Source: Cellulomonas fimi (lineage in GTDB: Bacteria; Actinomycetota; Actinomycetes; Actinomycetales; Cellulomonadaceae). Taken from it: 64,000 nucleotides of DNA. Every line of letters starts with the position of its first letter. Within the stretch, counting starts at the first letter, position 1. This document shows, piece by piece, positions 26,573 to 34,750 of this stretch. The stretch lies in contig NZ_CP110680.1 in assembly GCF_028583725.1 (NCBI RefSeq), forward strand, positions 4,154,001 through 4,218,000. The letters run 5' to 3'. The notes under the pieces are model-generated. The model saw only the letters and a program-made list of their open reading frames with translations, searched no databases and was not told the DNA's origin. A program made the translations under genes and the position numbers.

Positions 26573-27042
26573 TGTCGCCGGACGACGTCTTGGCCCGCAG
26601 AGCGGCGGAACGGCGACTGCTGGACGCGCGCGCTGACGACGACCGCGTCAATGCGCTCGCGCTCATCGGTGTGCTCTCCTACGAGGAGGCGGAGGACGAG
26701 CGCGCGACGACGTCCGCTCGGGTCGCCTCGGCCGAGGAACACCCTGCTTGCTTGGTTGCCACAACACCCGACGTCTGCGCGCTCGCTGACCGCGTACGCA
26801 GCGATGGCAATTGGGACGAGCTGCCGAACGAGGACCGGCGCCGCCTCATCGGCGTCTTGATAGGGCAGATCGATGTCGTTCGCGGCGTTCGGGGCCGACG
26901 CTTCGTCGGACGGGACTGGGTGAGAATCACGTGGCGAGACGCCGAAGCAGTTCCGAAGCCCGGCCCACCGGGGGGCGCCGTGCACGCGTCAGCGGATTCA
27001 GGCGAGTACGGCGAGTGGGACAGGCCTCAGGCTGGGCTGTGA
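26572..27042 (+). CDS. serine recombinase C-terminal part (detached coiled-coil/tail)
   Basis: The 156-residue product resembles the C-terminal portion of large serine recombinases: an Arg/Glu-rich helical region (EEAEDERATTSARVASAEEH) then RVRSDGNWDELPNEDRRRLIGVLI and a beta end RDWVRITW. It is in the -1 frame relative to the catalytic part and starts at the ATG within TGATG. It is either a translationally coupled subunit or the result of a frameshift in one gene. The last 30 residues are low complexity. No integrase cargo or attachment repeat was found next to it. Confidence 0.65.
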   Translation: MSPDDVLARRAAERRLLDARADDDRVNALALIGVLSYEEAEDERATTSARVASAEEHPACLVATTPDVCALADRVRSDGNWDELPNEDRRRLIGVLIGQIDVVRGVRGRRFVGRDWVRITWRDAEAVPKPGPPGGAVHASADSGEYGEWDRPQAGL

Positions 27043-27097
27043 GGCCGACCGACTGACGCGCACGACCTGTACTCGGCAGCCTGGGAAACTAGTACAC

Positions 27098-29011
27098 GTG
27101 ACCGCGACGTCCCCCCGCCTGCCCCGTGTCCGCGCCTCCGAGCTGCAGGGCCGCGGCTGGCTCAATACGGGAGACCGAACACTCGCGCTCGAGGACTTCC
27201 GTGGTCGACTGCTGGTTCTGGATTTTTGGACTTTTTGTTGCATCAACTGCCTGCACGTGCTGGACGAGCTGCGGGAGGTCGAGGAGCGGTTCCGCGACGT
27301 GCTGGTCGTCGTCGGGGTGCACTCGCCGAAGTTCGTGCACGAGGCCGACCCGGTCGCGCTGGCCGCGGCCGTCGAGCGGTACGAGGTGCACCACCCCGTG
27401 CTGGACGACCCCGAGCTCGTCACGTGGTCGGCGTACACGGCGCGCGCGTGGCCGACGCTCGTCGTGATCGACCCCGAGGGGTACGTGGTCGCGCAGATGG
27501 CCGGCGAGGGGCACCGCCACAACCTCGAGGTGCTGCTCGCGGACCTCGTCGCCGAGCACGACGCGAAGGGCACGCTGCACCGCGGCGACGGCCCGTACGT
27601 GCCGCCCGCGCCGACCGCCGGGACGCTGCGGTTCCCCGCGAAGGCCGTGCCGCTGCCGGGTGGGTCGCTGCTCGTCGCGGACGCGGGACACCACGCGCTG
27701 ACCGAGGTCGCGGCCGACGGGTCGACGCTGCTGCGGCGCATCGGCTCGGGCGAGCGCGGGCTGCTCGACGGCGGCCCCGACGAGGCGAGGTTCAGCGAGC
27801 CGAACGGCCTGGCCCTCGTGCCCGACCACATGCGGGAGGCGCTCGGGTACGACGTGCTCGTCGCCGACACGGTGAACCATGCGCTGCGCGGCGTGCGCCT
27901 GGCCGACGGCCGCGTGACGACCGTCGCCGGGACGGGCGAGCAGCTCATGGTCGGCGCGGCCGACAACGTGCGCGGCGGAGGCACCGGTGCGGGCTACGAC
28001 GGTCCGGCCCGGGACGTGCGGCTCTCGTCGCCGTGGGACGTCGTCTGGTCCGACGCGCTCGGCGCGTTCGTCGTCGCGATGGCCGGAAACCACACGCTGT
28101 GGACGTTCGACGGGACGCGGCTGCGGCACGTCGCCGGGACCATGAACGAGGGGCTGCTCGACGGGCCGGGCGCCGACGCGTGGCTCGCGCAGCCGTCGGG
28201 GCTGTCCGTCGGGCCCGACGGGCGCGTGTGGGTCGCCGACTCGGAGACGTCCGCGCTGCGCTGGCTCGACCCCGCCGACGGGACGCTGCACACCGCCGTC
28301 GGCGAGGGGCTGTTCGACTTCGGTCACCGCGACGGGCGGGCCGACCAGGCACGGATGCAGCACCCGCTCGGGGTCGCCGCGCTGCCCGACGGGTCCGTCC
28401 TCGTCGCCGACACCTACAACGGCGCGGTCCGGCGCTACGTGCCGCCGCCCACCGGCGAGCCCGCGGGGGCCGGCGAGGTGACGACCGTCGCGCGCGACCT
28501 CGCCGAGCCGAGCGGCCTCGTCGTGCTCGCCGGTGCCGGGGCGGGCGACGGCGCGCTCGACGTGCTCGTCGTCGAGTCGGCCGCGCACCGGGTCACGCGC
28601 GTGGCGCTCCCCGCGGGCGCGGGGCAGGTCGTGGACGGCGGTGCGCACCGCACGCAGCGGCCCGTGACCGACCTCGCGCCCGGGGAGGTGCTGCTCGACG
28701 TCGTGTTCACGCCCGCCGCCGGGCAGAAGTACGACGACCGGTACGGCCCGTCGACGCGCCTGCAGGTGTCGTCGACGCCGCCCGGGCTGCTGCTCGACGG
28801 CTCAGGGGACGACGTGCCGCTGACCCGCACGCTGCGCCTCGACCCGACGGTCGGCGAGGGTGTGCTGCACGTGACCGCGCACGCGGCGTCGTGCGACGCC
28901 GACCCGGCCGTCGAGTACCCGGCGTGCCACCTCAACGCGCAGGACTGGGGTGTGCCGGTCCGCGTCGTCGAGGGCGCACCTGCGACGCTCACCCTCCCCC
29001 TGCACGGCTGA
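27098..29011 (+). CDS. NHL-repeat thioredoxin-like protein (NHLRC2 type)
   Basis: The 637-residue protein has an N-terminal thioredoxin fold (about 1-150) with WTFCCINCLHVLDEL, where CINC takes the active-site position, and the cis-Pro region ARAWPTLVVIDPEG. A beta-propeller of NHL repeats follows (about 165-490), with repeated phrases such as GSLLVADAGHHAL, DVLVADTVNHAL and GSVLVADTYNGAV, and a C-terminal beta domain. It matches the conserved NHLRC2-like architecture. No signal peptide is present, so it is cytoplasmic; a redox or scaffold role is inferred only. The GTG at 27098 is the start. It converges on the GGDEF gene with 12 bp between stops. Confidence 0.88.
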   Translation: MTATSPRLPRVRASELQGRGWLNTGDRTLALEDFRGRLLVLDFWTFCCINCLHVLDELREVEERFRDVLVVVGVHSPKFVHEADPVALAAAVERYEVHHPVLDDPELVTWSAYTARAWPTLVVIDPEGYVVAQMAGEGHRHNLEVLLADLVAEHDAKGTLHRGDGPYVPPAPTAGTLRFPAKAVPLPGGSLLVADAGHHALTEVAADGSTLLRRIGSGERGLLDGGPDEARFSEPNGLALVPDHMREALGYDVLVADTVNHALRGVRLADGRVTTVAGTGEQLMVGAADNVRGGGTGAGYDGPARDVRLSSPWDVVWSDALGAFVVAMAGNHTLWTFDGTRLRHVAGTMNEGLLDGPGADAWLAQPSGLSVGPDGRVWVADSETSALRWLDPADGTLHTAVGEGLFDFGHRDGRADQARMQHPLGVAALPDGSVLVADTYNGAVRRYVPPPTGEPAGAGEVTTVARDLAEPSGLVVLAGAGAGDGALDVLVVESAAHRVTRVALPAGAGQVVDGGAHRTQRPVTDLAPGEVLLDVVFTPAAGQKYDDRYGPSTRLQVSSTPPGLLLDGSGDDVPLTRTLRLDPTVGEGVLHVTAHAASCDADPAVEYPACHLNAQDWGVPVRVVEGAPATLTLPLHG

Positions 29012-29023
29012 CGCCGCGGCGGG

Positions 29024-30460
29024 TCAGGAGGCGCCGAGGATCGCGACGGCGACCAGCGCGTCGAGGGAGGTGTCGAGGACCTCGCCCGTCGCGGCCGTCG
29101 CGGAGACGCCGATCTCGACGACCCACGGGCCGTGCTCGACGACGGTCGTGAGCGACTCGGCCTGCGTCAGGTCGACGGGCGCGCCGCCGCGCGCGACCGC
29201 CGAGGCCGCCGCGTCGGAGGGTTCCCCAGGGCGTCGCATGAGGACCGCCCACCCGGCGCCGCCCAGCGTCTCGGTGGCCGCGGCCGCGAGCGCGCACAGC
29301 CGCGGGACGATGCCGGACTGCGCGGCGACGATCGCGGCGGACCCGGCGACGACGACGCGCTCCGCGGTGACGGCGGGGTCGGCGGTCGTCGGTGCGGCGG
29401 CCCGCAGCGCGCGCGCCCGCGCCCGCTTGGCCCGGTACTGCGCCATGTCGGCCTGCCGGAACAGGTGCCGGGCGGACGTCGCGCCGGTCACGGCGGTCGT
29501 CGCGATGCCGTAGGAGATCGCCGCGCCGTGCGGCAGCGGGAACTCGGCGATCGTCGCCGCGAGGACCTCCGCGACCTCGACGCGGCGCCGCCCGACCGTC
29601 ACGAGGCAGAACTCGTCGCCGCCGATGCGGGCGGCCGTCGTGCCGGGCAGCGCGTCGGCCGCACGTCGGAGCACGTCGGCGACGGACCGCAGCAGGTCGT
29701 CGCCGGTGTCGTGGCCGAGCTCGTCGTTGACGCGCTTGAGGCCGTCGACGTCGCACATGACGATGCACGTCTCCTGGCCGGACTCGAGGGCGGCCTCGGC
29801 GGCGGCATCCGCGACACGTCGGTTCGCGAGGCCGGTCAGCGGGTCGTCCGCGACGAGGTGCCGGACCTGGCCCTCGAGGTCGACCCGCGCGATCGCGCCG
29901 CCGAGCAGCGCACCGAGCACCTCGGCACGCGCGAGGTCGTCGACGCCGAACAGCGGCGACCCGAGCTCGCGCATCGCGTAGAGCTGACCCCAGACGGCGC
30001 CGTTGACGACGATCGCCGCCGCGAGCGCGGTCGCGCCCCCGATCTCGCGCAGCGACTGCACCTCGACCGCGTCGCCGGCCCCGTCGTCGGTGCCCGTGAC
30101 GGGTCGACCGGTGACGTCCACGGCGTGCGCGACCCAGCTGACGCGGTCACGGATGAGCCGGCGCAGCGCGGGGCGGTCGTCGGCGCGGTACGAGGCGCGG
30201 ACGCGCCACACCAGGCGCGGGTCGGCGGGCTCGGGCTGCACGCGGACCACGCGCGCGGTGTCCTGCTCGATGCGGAGCACGGCGAACGAGCTCGCACCGA
30301 GCACCTCGACGCCGACGGAGGTCGCGACCTCGACGACGTCGTCCAGGGTGCGGCAGCGGTCGAACCGGTGGGCGGCGGTCGCCAGCCCCCGCACGCCGAC
30401 GAGCGCCGCAGCGGACCGATGGTCCCTGCGGGTCCCCTCGGCGGTCCCCCGGCGCGTCAC
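29024..30460 (-). CDS. GAF-GGDEF diguanylate cyclase
   Basis: The 478-residue soluble protein has a GAF-like sensor domain (about 20-190) and a GGDEF domain (about 200-360). The GGDEF part contains DPLTGLANRR, CDVDGLKRVNDELGHDTGDDLL and an intact active-site loop RIGGDEFCLV, so it probably makes cyclic di-GMP. A C-terminal extension of about 110 residues (ERVVVAGSAAIVAAQSGIV onward) looks like a second small sensor domain. The GTG at 30460 is preferred; a GTG at 30526 would extend it by 22 residues. It is single and divergent from the second LPMO gene. Confidence 0.88.
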   Translation of the reverse strand: MTRRGTAEGTRRDHRSAAALVGVRGLATAAHRFDRCRTLDDVVEVATSVGVEVLGASSFAVLRIEQDTARVVRVQPEPADPRLVWRVRASYRADDRPALRRLIRDRVSWVAHAVDVTGRPVTGTDDGAGDAVEVQSLREIGGATALAAAIVVNGAVWGQLYAMRELGSPLFGVDDLARAEVLGALLGGAIARVDLEGQVRHLVADDPLTGLANRRVADAAAEAALESGQETCIVMCDVDGLKRVNDELGHDTGDDLLRSVADVLRRAADALPGTTAARIGGDEFCLVTVGRRRVEVAEVLAATIAEFPLPHGAAISYGIATTAVTGATSARHLFRQADMAQYRAKRARARALRAAAPTTADPAVTAERVVVAGSAAIVAAQSGIVPRLCALAAAATETLGGAGWAVLMRRPGEPSDAAASAVARGGAPVDLTQAESLTTVVEHGPWVVEIGVSATAATGEVLDTSLDALVAVAILGAS

Positions 30461-30790
30461 GCGCCCATCATCGTCCCTCGGACACCTGTCCGAACAGTTG
30501 AGGGCATGAGAGGTCCATGAGATCACCCCGGCCCCGCGTCGTTCCGGGCCGCCCGCCCGTCCGGTGCGACCCCAATTGCCTCGATCGTGCAGGGCCGAAC
30601 GGGTGAGCGCGACGTGACGCTCGTGGCGTCGTCGCCGTCCCGCGGGCGAAACGGTTCGGCGCCTTGTCGACGTCCTTCCCGCCCCGCGACCCTGACCGGA
30701 CCCTGCCCCAGGCAGCCGCCCGGGCCGGCGAGACGCCGGTCAGGGGGCGAGCCCCGCGGCGACGTCGCCGCACGTCGGAAGGAGTCCCCC
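30461..30790 (+). promoter_or_regulatory. structured 330-bp region between GGDEF and second LPMO genes
   Basis: No gene is seen here. It holds the GAAACGGTTC palindrome (30648-30657). A long potential helix pairs ACCCTGACCGG (from about 30687) with CCGGTCAGGG (from about 30733). The perfect 16-bp palindrome GCGGCGACGTCGCCGC lies at 30757-30772. Part of it is probably the LPMO 5' leader. I could not match it to a riboswitch class. Confidence 0.45.
30648..30657. promoter_or_regulatory. LacI-type palindrome GAAACGGTTC upstream of second LPMO gene
   Basis: Same GAANCGNTTC pattern as before the first LPMO gene, ending 133 bp before the start codon compared with 130 bp there. The flanks differ, so this is not simply a duplicated promoter. 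Confidence 0.5.
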
Positions 30791-32143
30791 GTGTCCACCC
30801 TCACCGCTCTGCGGCGCCGAGCCCTGGTCGGTGCCGCGACCGCGGGGCTCGCCGCCGCCGCGCTCGTCGCGCTGCCGGCGCCGGGCGCCGAGGCCCACGG
30901 CGGCCTCACCTACCCCCAGACCCGGACCTACGCGTGCTACCTCGACGGGCTCGCGGGCGGTCAGGCGGCCGGGCAGGCGGGCAACATGCTGCCGACCAAC
31001 CCGATCTGCCAGGAGGCGCTCGCCGCGAGCAGCTACCCGTTCTACAACTGGTACGGCAACCTGCTGGGGACGATCGCGGGCCAGCACCAGACGATCGCCG
31101 ACGGGAAGCTGTGCGCGCCGGACCCGAAGTTCGCGGCGTTCAACACGCCGAGCGCGCACTGGCCCACCACGAAGCTGCAGTCGGGCGGGCAGATCACGTT
31201 CCAGTACGCGGCGACGGTCCCCCACCCCGGCTGGTGGACGCAGTGGATCACGAAGGACGGCTGGGACCCGACGCAGCCGATCGGCTGGGACGACCTCGAG
31301 CCGGCGCCGTTCGACCGGGTGCTCAACCCGCCGACCCGGTCGGGCGGCCCGACGGGTCCCGAGTACTACTGGACCGCGCAGCTGCCGCAGAAGAGCGGCC
31401 GGCACGTGATCCTGTCGATCTGGGAGCGCACCGACAGCCCGGAGTCGTTCTACAACTGCTCCGACGTGGTCTTCGACGGCGGCGGCACGGACCCGGGCGA
31501 CCCCGGCGACCCTGGTGACCCCGGGGACCCGGTCGACACGACGGCCCCGTCCGCGCCCGGCACCCCGACCGCCGCGGCGGTCGACGGGACGACGGCGTCG
31601 CTCACGTGGCCCGCGTCGACCGACGCGGTCGGCGTCACGGGCTACACCGTCCACGACGCCACGACGGGCGCGGTCCTCGCGCGGCCCACGTCGGCGGCCA
31701 CGACCCTGTCCGGCCTCACGCCCGGCACGTCGTACTCCGTGTACGTCACCGCGACCGACGCCGCCGGGAACGTCTCCGCGCGGTCCGCGACGCTCACGTT
31801 CAGCTCGGGCACGGTGCCCGTCGGGTCGTGCTCGGTGAAGTTCGACGTCTCCAACGCCTGGTCGGGCGGCTTCGTCGGCAACGTGACGGTCGCGAACGAG
31901 TCGATGACGCCCGTGAACGGGTGGGAGCTCACGTGGACGTTCACGAAGGGTGAGAAGGTCACGCAGGCGTGGAACGGCACGGCCACGCAGTCCGGCGCCG
32001 TCGTCACGGCCCGCAACGCGGCGTGGAACGGGACGATCGCGCACCACGGCTCGGTGAGCTTCGGGTTCATGGGGTCGAGCAGCGGCGCTCCCGGTCAGCC
32101 GACCGGGGTCGCGCTCAACGGGCTGCCCTGCTCGCTGGCCTGA
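30791..32143 (+). CDS. secreted AA10 lytic polysaccharide monooxygenase with FnIII and CBM2
   Basis: The 450-residue exported copper monooxygenase is of the cellulose-active CelS2-like AA10 type. Cleavage after AEA exposes His36 (HGGLTYPQTRTYAC), and the second copper ligand is H145 in ATVPHPGWWTQW. The catalytic domain ends near YNCSDVVFDGG. A GDPGDPGDPGDP linker leads to a fibronectin type III domain (about 252-343, APGTPTAAAVDGTTASLTW) and a CBM2 (about 350-450, CSVKFDVSNAWSGGFVGNV). The GTG at 30791 follows GGAAGGAG. It differs from the first LPMO in linker and FnIII, so the two are not recent duplicates. A terminator follows. Confidence 0.95.
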   Translation: MSTLTALRRRALVGAATAGLAAAALVALPAPGAEAHGGLTYPQTRTYACYLDGLAGGQAAGQAGNMLPTNPICQEALAASSYPFYNWYGNLLGTIAGQHQTIADGKLCAPDPKFAAFNTPSAHWPTTKLQSGGQITFQYAATVPHPGWWTQWITKDGWDPTQPIGWDDLEPAPFDRVLNPPTRSGGPTGPEYYWTAQLPQKSGRHVILSIWERTDSPESFYNCSDVVFDGGGTDPGDPGDPGDPGDPVDTTAPSAPGTPTAAAVDGTTASLTWPASTDAVGVTGYTVHDATTGAVLARPTSAATTLSGLTPGTSYSVYVTATDAAGNVSARSATLTFSSGTVPVGSCSVKFDVSNAWSGGFVGNVTVANESMTPVNGWELTWTFTKGEKVTQAWNGTATQSGAVVTARNAAWNGTIAHHGSVSFGFMGSSSGAPGQPTGVALNGLPCSLA

Positions 32144-32155
32144 GCGCTCGCGGTT

Positions 32156-32193
32156 CTCGGGGGCCCGGTCGTCACGGCGGCCGGGCCCTCGGG
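32156..32193 (+). terminator. terminator hairpin after second LPMO gene
   Basis: CTCGGGGGCCCGG pairs with CCGGGCCCTCGGG about 13 bp after the stop codon, giving a strong GC stem with a loop of roughly 10 nt. Confidence 0.75.
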
Positions 32194-32245
32194 CTGCTGC
32201 GCGGAGATCGTCCGGGGTGGCGTCCGGGGCGTGCGCCCCTCGCGG

Positions 32246-32464
32246 TCAGGCGCTGGCGGTGATCGCGCCGACGACGCGGACCTTCACCGCGACGCCGTCG
32301 ACCGCCCGCGGCACCTCGGCGGACCGGCCGCGTGAGGACACGTTGACCTGCAGCAGGTAGCCGTCGCCGTCCGGTGTGATCCCGATCCCCCGCACGTCAG
32401 GTCGCCCGGCGAGGTCGGCGCGCAACCGTTCTTTCGCCGCGCGCGCCTGCTCGAGATCCGCCAT
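32246..32464 (-). CDS. small protein related to protease-associated alpha/beta domain
   Basis: A 72-residue protein with an N-terminal helix (EQARAAKERLRADL) and a beta-hairpin region GIGITPDGDGYLLQVNVS, then VDGVAVKVRVVG. This looks like the small domain often fused in front of bacterial trypsin-like proteases. Here it is a separate gene 56 bp downstream of such a protease, same strand, suggesting a partner or regulator. No signal peptide. Confidence 0.6.
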   Translation of the reverse strand: MADLEQARAAKERLRADLAGRPDVRGIGITPDGDGYLLQVNVSSRGRSAEVPRAVDGVAVKVRVVGAITASA

Positions 32465-32520
32465 GCTGCACCGCTTCCCGCCGTGCCACCGCGGAGGTCG
32501 GGCCGCTCGCCGGGGCAGGG

Positions 32521-33531
32521 TCAGGTGGCGAGCGTCGCACCGAGGGCGTCGAGCACGGCATCGATGGGGTTGAGGTAGGTCAGCCCGGACCCATTCTCGC
32601 TCCCGGTCTCCGAACCCGCAAAGAGCAAGCCCAGCGCGACGCCGTCCTCGCGGTACACCAGGGAGCCCGAGTCGCCGCCGCGCGAGAACGCCGACCCGCC
32701 CGTCGACTCGACCTCGATCTGCCCGTCGAACGCGATCTCACCGAGCTCCTCGCCGTAGCCCACGACGACGTCGTCGAGCTCGATCGCGGTCACGCGGCCG
32801 TGCGTCACGGACGTCGTGCGGCCGACCTTCGCGACCTCCTCGTTGCCCACCGCGACCGCCGTCGTCGTGACCGGCCCGACCGGGTAGCGCAGGTCCACCT
32901 CGGGGTCGTCCAGCAGCGCGATCGCGCAGTCCACGGTCGCGCGGCCGTGCGGCTCGAGCTCGACGCGGCCCGCGAGCTCGCCGACCTTGTCGCGCGCGGT
33001 GCGCCCGCCGTCCGCCGGGCCGGGCTGCAGGATCGGGTCGCCCATGGCCGCCGACGGCGTGCCCGACAGCACGTGGTAGTTGGACAGCGCGTGCATGCGG
33101 CCGTCGACGACGACGAACGCGCCGAGCGTCCCCGCCGACACCTTCGCGTGCGCGATCGAGACACCGGGCCGGAGCGGGCGCACCCGGCCGGTCTCCCCGA
33201 GCGAGCGCGCCGTGACGACGGGCGGGCGGGGCGTGACCGCCGGGCCGCCGGGCGTCGCGAGCGTGCGGATCCGGCCGGTGCGGCGCACGTCGGCGGCGGG
33301 GCCGACCTGCTCGGCCACCTTCCGCGCGATGCTGCGGACCGCCGGGAGCCCGAGCCGGTAGCGCACGGCGACGCCGTACCCGCCGTCGGCCAGCGGGGCG
33401 AGGCCCAGCGCGAGGGGCACCGCCGCGGCGTGCACGTCCGCCGCGTGCACGCGGTGCCGCGCGAGCTCCCGCACGTAGTCGCCGACCTGCGCCTTGACCT
33501 CGCGCGCCTCGCGCTCGTCCATCGATCCCAT
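32521..33531 (-). CDS. trypsin-like serine protease family protein (cytoplasmic)
   Basis: The 336-residue protein has a chymotrypsin-fold protease domain with the triad His in MHALSNYHVLSG, Asp in ATVDCAIALLDD and Ser in SRGGDSGSLVYR. The first about 130 residues are a mixed region with GGYGVAVRYRLGLP resembling the small downstream protein. There is no signal peptide or Tat motif, so it is unlike secreted trypsins and probably acts inside the cell. The ATG at 33531 follows a GGGGGG stretch. Substrate unknown; the downstream 72-residue gene is a likely partner. Confidence 0.78.
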   Translation of the reverse strand: MGSMDEREAREVKAQVGDYVRELARHRVHAADVHAAAVPLALGLAPLADGGYGVAVRYRLGLPAVRSIARKVAEQVGPAADVRRTGRIRTLATPGGPAVTPRPPVVTARSLGETGRVRPLRPGVSIAHAKVSAGTLGAFVVVDGRMHALSNYHVLSGTPSAAMGDPILQPGPADGGRTARDKVGELAGRVELEPHGRATVDCAIALLDDPEVDLRYPVGPVTTTAVAVGNEEVAKVGRTTSVTHGRVTAIELDDVVVGYGEELGEIAFDGQIEVESTGGSAFSRGGDSGSLVYREDGVALGLLFAGSETGSENGSGLTYLNPIDAVLDALGATLAT

Positions 33532-33706
33532 CGACCCCCCTGCCGATCGCCGCCCGGTGGTGTCCCGGTGCTTGGCGGCAAGTCTGCCGCGTCGCACCGA
33601 CACCTGCCGCGCGACGTCCACGACGCCGGGGACGGTCGGGCGGCCGCGCACCCCGTGCGGCAGCGAGCGCCTCGACGACCGGTGACGGCACACCCCCCGC
33701 GGGGGC

Positions 33707-34243
33707 TCAGCCGCGCGGCGGGAAGATGCCCTGCAGCGCGATGATGAAGGTGAGCACGAGGTAGGGCGGCATGTTGTCGTGCGGCTGGCCGCCGCCCGTC
33801 ACGGACAGCGCCGCCGGGCTCATCGTGAGCGCGCCGGGGCCACTGCCGTAGAGCTCCTCGGTCACGCGCCCGATGCGGCTCGTCGCCCACGCCCCGCCCG
33901 ACGGGTTGCCCGTCGTGCCGCGGGTGCCGTCAGGCACGCTCCCGACGGTGTGGCCGTGCACGGGGAGCTCGGACTCGAGGAGCGTCACCGTCTGCGAGCC
34001 CAGGACCTCGCCCGGCGCGACCGGCTGCAGCCCCGGCCCCTGACCGTGCTGCAACGGGCTGCGTCCCCGCAGGTCGGGCAGCGCGAACGTGCTCTTCCCG
34101 TCACCGCCGTAGGTGGTGCCGAGGAGGGAGAACAGCGCGGTGTTCTGCGAGATGGGCATGAGCTGCCCGTCGCACAGCGCCCACCCCGTCGGGGCGAAGT
34201 TGCCGGCGAACATGCGGATCTCGGCGACGAACTGGTCGGACAT
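33707..34243 (-). CDS. phage tail collar-domain protein, paralogue 3
   Basis: A 178-residue member of the tail-collar / microcystin-dependent (MdpB-like) family. The hallmark N-terminus FVAEIRMFAGNFAPTGWALC leads to DGQLMPISQN, LLGTTYGGDGKSTFALPDLRGR and a glycine-rich variable middle. The conserved end is GGQPHDNMPPYLVLTFIIALQGIFP. In phages the fold trims fibre tips that bind receptors. It is the last gene of a six-gene operon, 3 bp after its paralogue, and no structural phage gene is near. The role here is unknown. Confidence 0.88.
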   Translation of the reverse strand: MSDQFVAEIRMFAGNFAPTGWALCDGQLMPISQNTALFSLLGTTYGGDGKSTFALPDLRGRSPLQHGQGPGLQPVAPGEVLGSQTVTLLESELPVHGHTVGSVPDGTRGTTGNPSGGAWATSRIGRVTEELYGSGPGALTMSPAALSVTGGGQPHDNMPPYLVLTFIIALQGIFPPRG

Positions 34244-34246
34244 GGC

Positions 34247-34741
34247 TCAATTCCTGCTGGGGAAGATGCCCACCAGCGCGATCACGGCCTGGAGGGCGGC
34301 GTACGGGGGCATGTTGGCGTGCGGCTGCGAGCCGCCGGTGTTCCCGACGAGCCCGTCGGCCATGACGGCCTGCGGGGTCGCGCCGTAGTGCGGCGCGTCG
34401 GTCACGGCCCAGCGGCCCGCACCCGGCGCGGTGCGGTCGGCGGTCGCGGCGGCGCGGACCGGGTGCGTGTGCGCCGGCATCTCGGCGACGGTCAGGGTGT
34501 GGTGCTCCGCGCCCGCCGCCTGGCCGAGCGAGAAGCCGTCGCCGACGTGCACCGGGACCCGCCCGCGCAGGTCGGGCAGCGCGAAGGTGACGCGACCGTC
34601 GCCGCCGTACGTCGTGCCGAGGAGGGAGAACAGCGCCTGGTTCTGGTTGATGGGCAGGAGCTGCCCGTTGCACGCGGCCCAGCCCTTCGGAGGGAAGCCG
34701 AACGCCGTGAGGCGGATCTCGGCGAGGAACGGTTCCGACAT
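34247..34741 (-). CDS. phage tail collar-domain protein, paralogue 2
   Basis: A 164-residue collar-family protein: FLAEIRLTAFGFPPKGWAAC, DGRVTFALPDLRGRVPVHVG, and the terminal GGSQPHANMPPYAALQAVIAL. It shares the GTTYGGDG and PDLRGR core with its two neighbours but differs in the central loop, the part expected to vary in receptor-binding tips. Spacing is 9 bp from the upstream paralogue and 3 bp to the downstream one, so they are co-translated. The three were probably made by old tandem duplication. Confidence 0.88.
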   Translation of the reverse strand: MSEPFLAEIRLTAFGFPPKGWAACNGQLLPINQNQALFSLLGTTYGGDGRVTFALPDLRGRVPVHVGDGFSLGQAAGAEHHTLTVAEMPAHTHPVRAAATADRTAPGAGRWAVTDAPHYGATPQAVMADGLVGNTGGSQPHANMPPYAALQAVIALVGIFPSRN

Positions 34742-34750
34742 GACGTGTCC

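Noticed and set aside
25274..27097. Attachment-site direct repeats flanking the serine recombinase
   Set aside because: I compared the two flanks by eye and found only weak GC-rich similarities, no convincing core.
33694..33705. CCCCC/GGGGG hairpin after the collar operon as terminator
   Set aside because: The stem has at most four usable pairs with a 4-nt loop and no further support.
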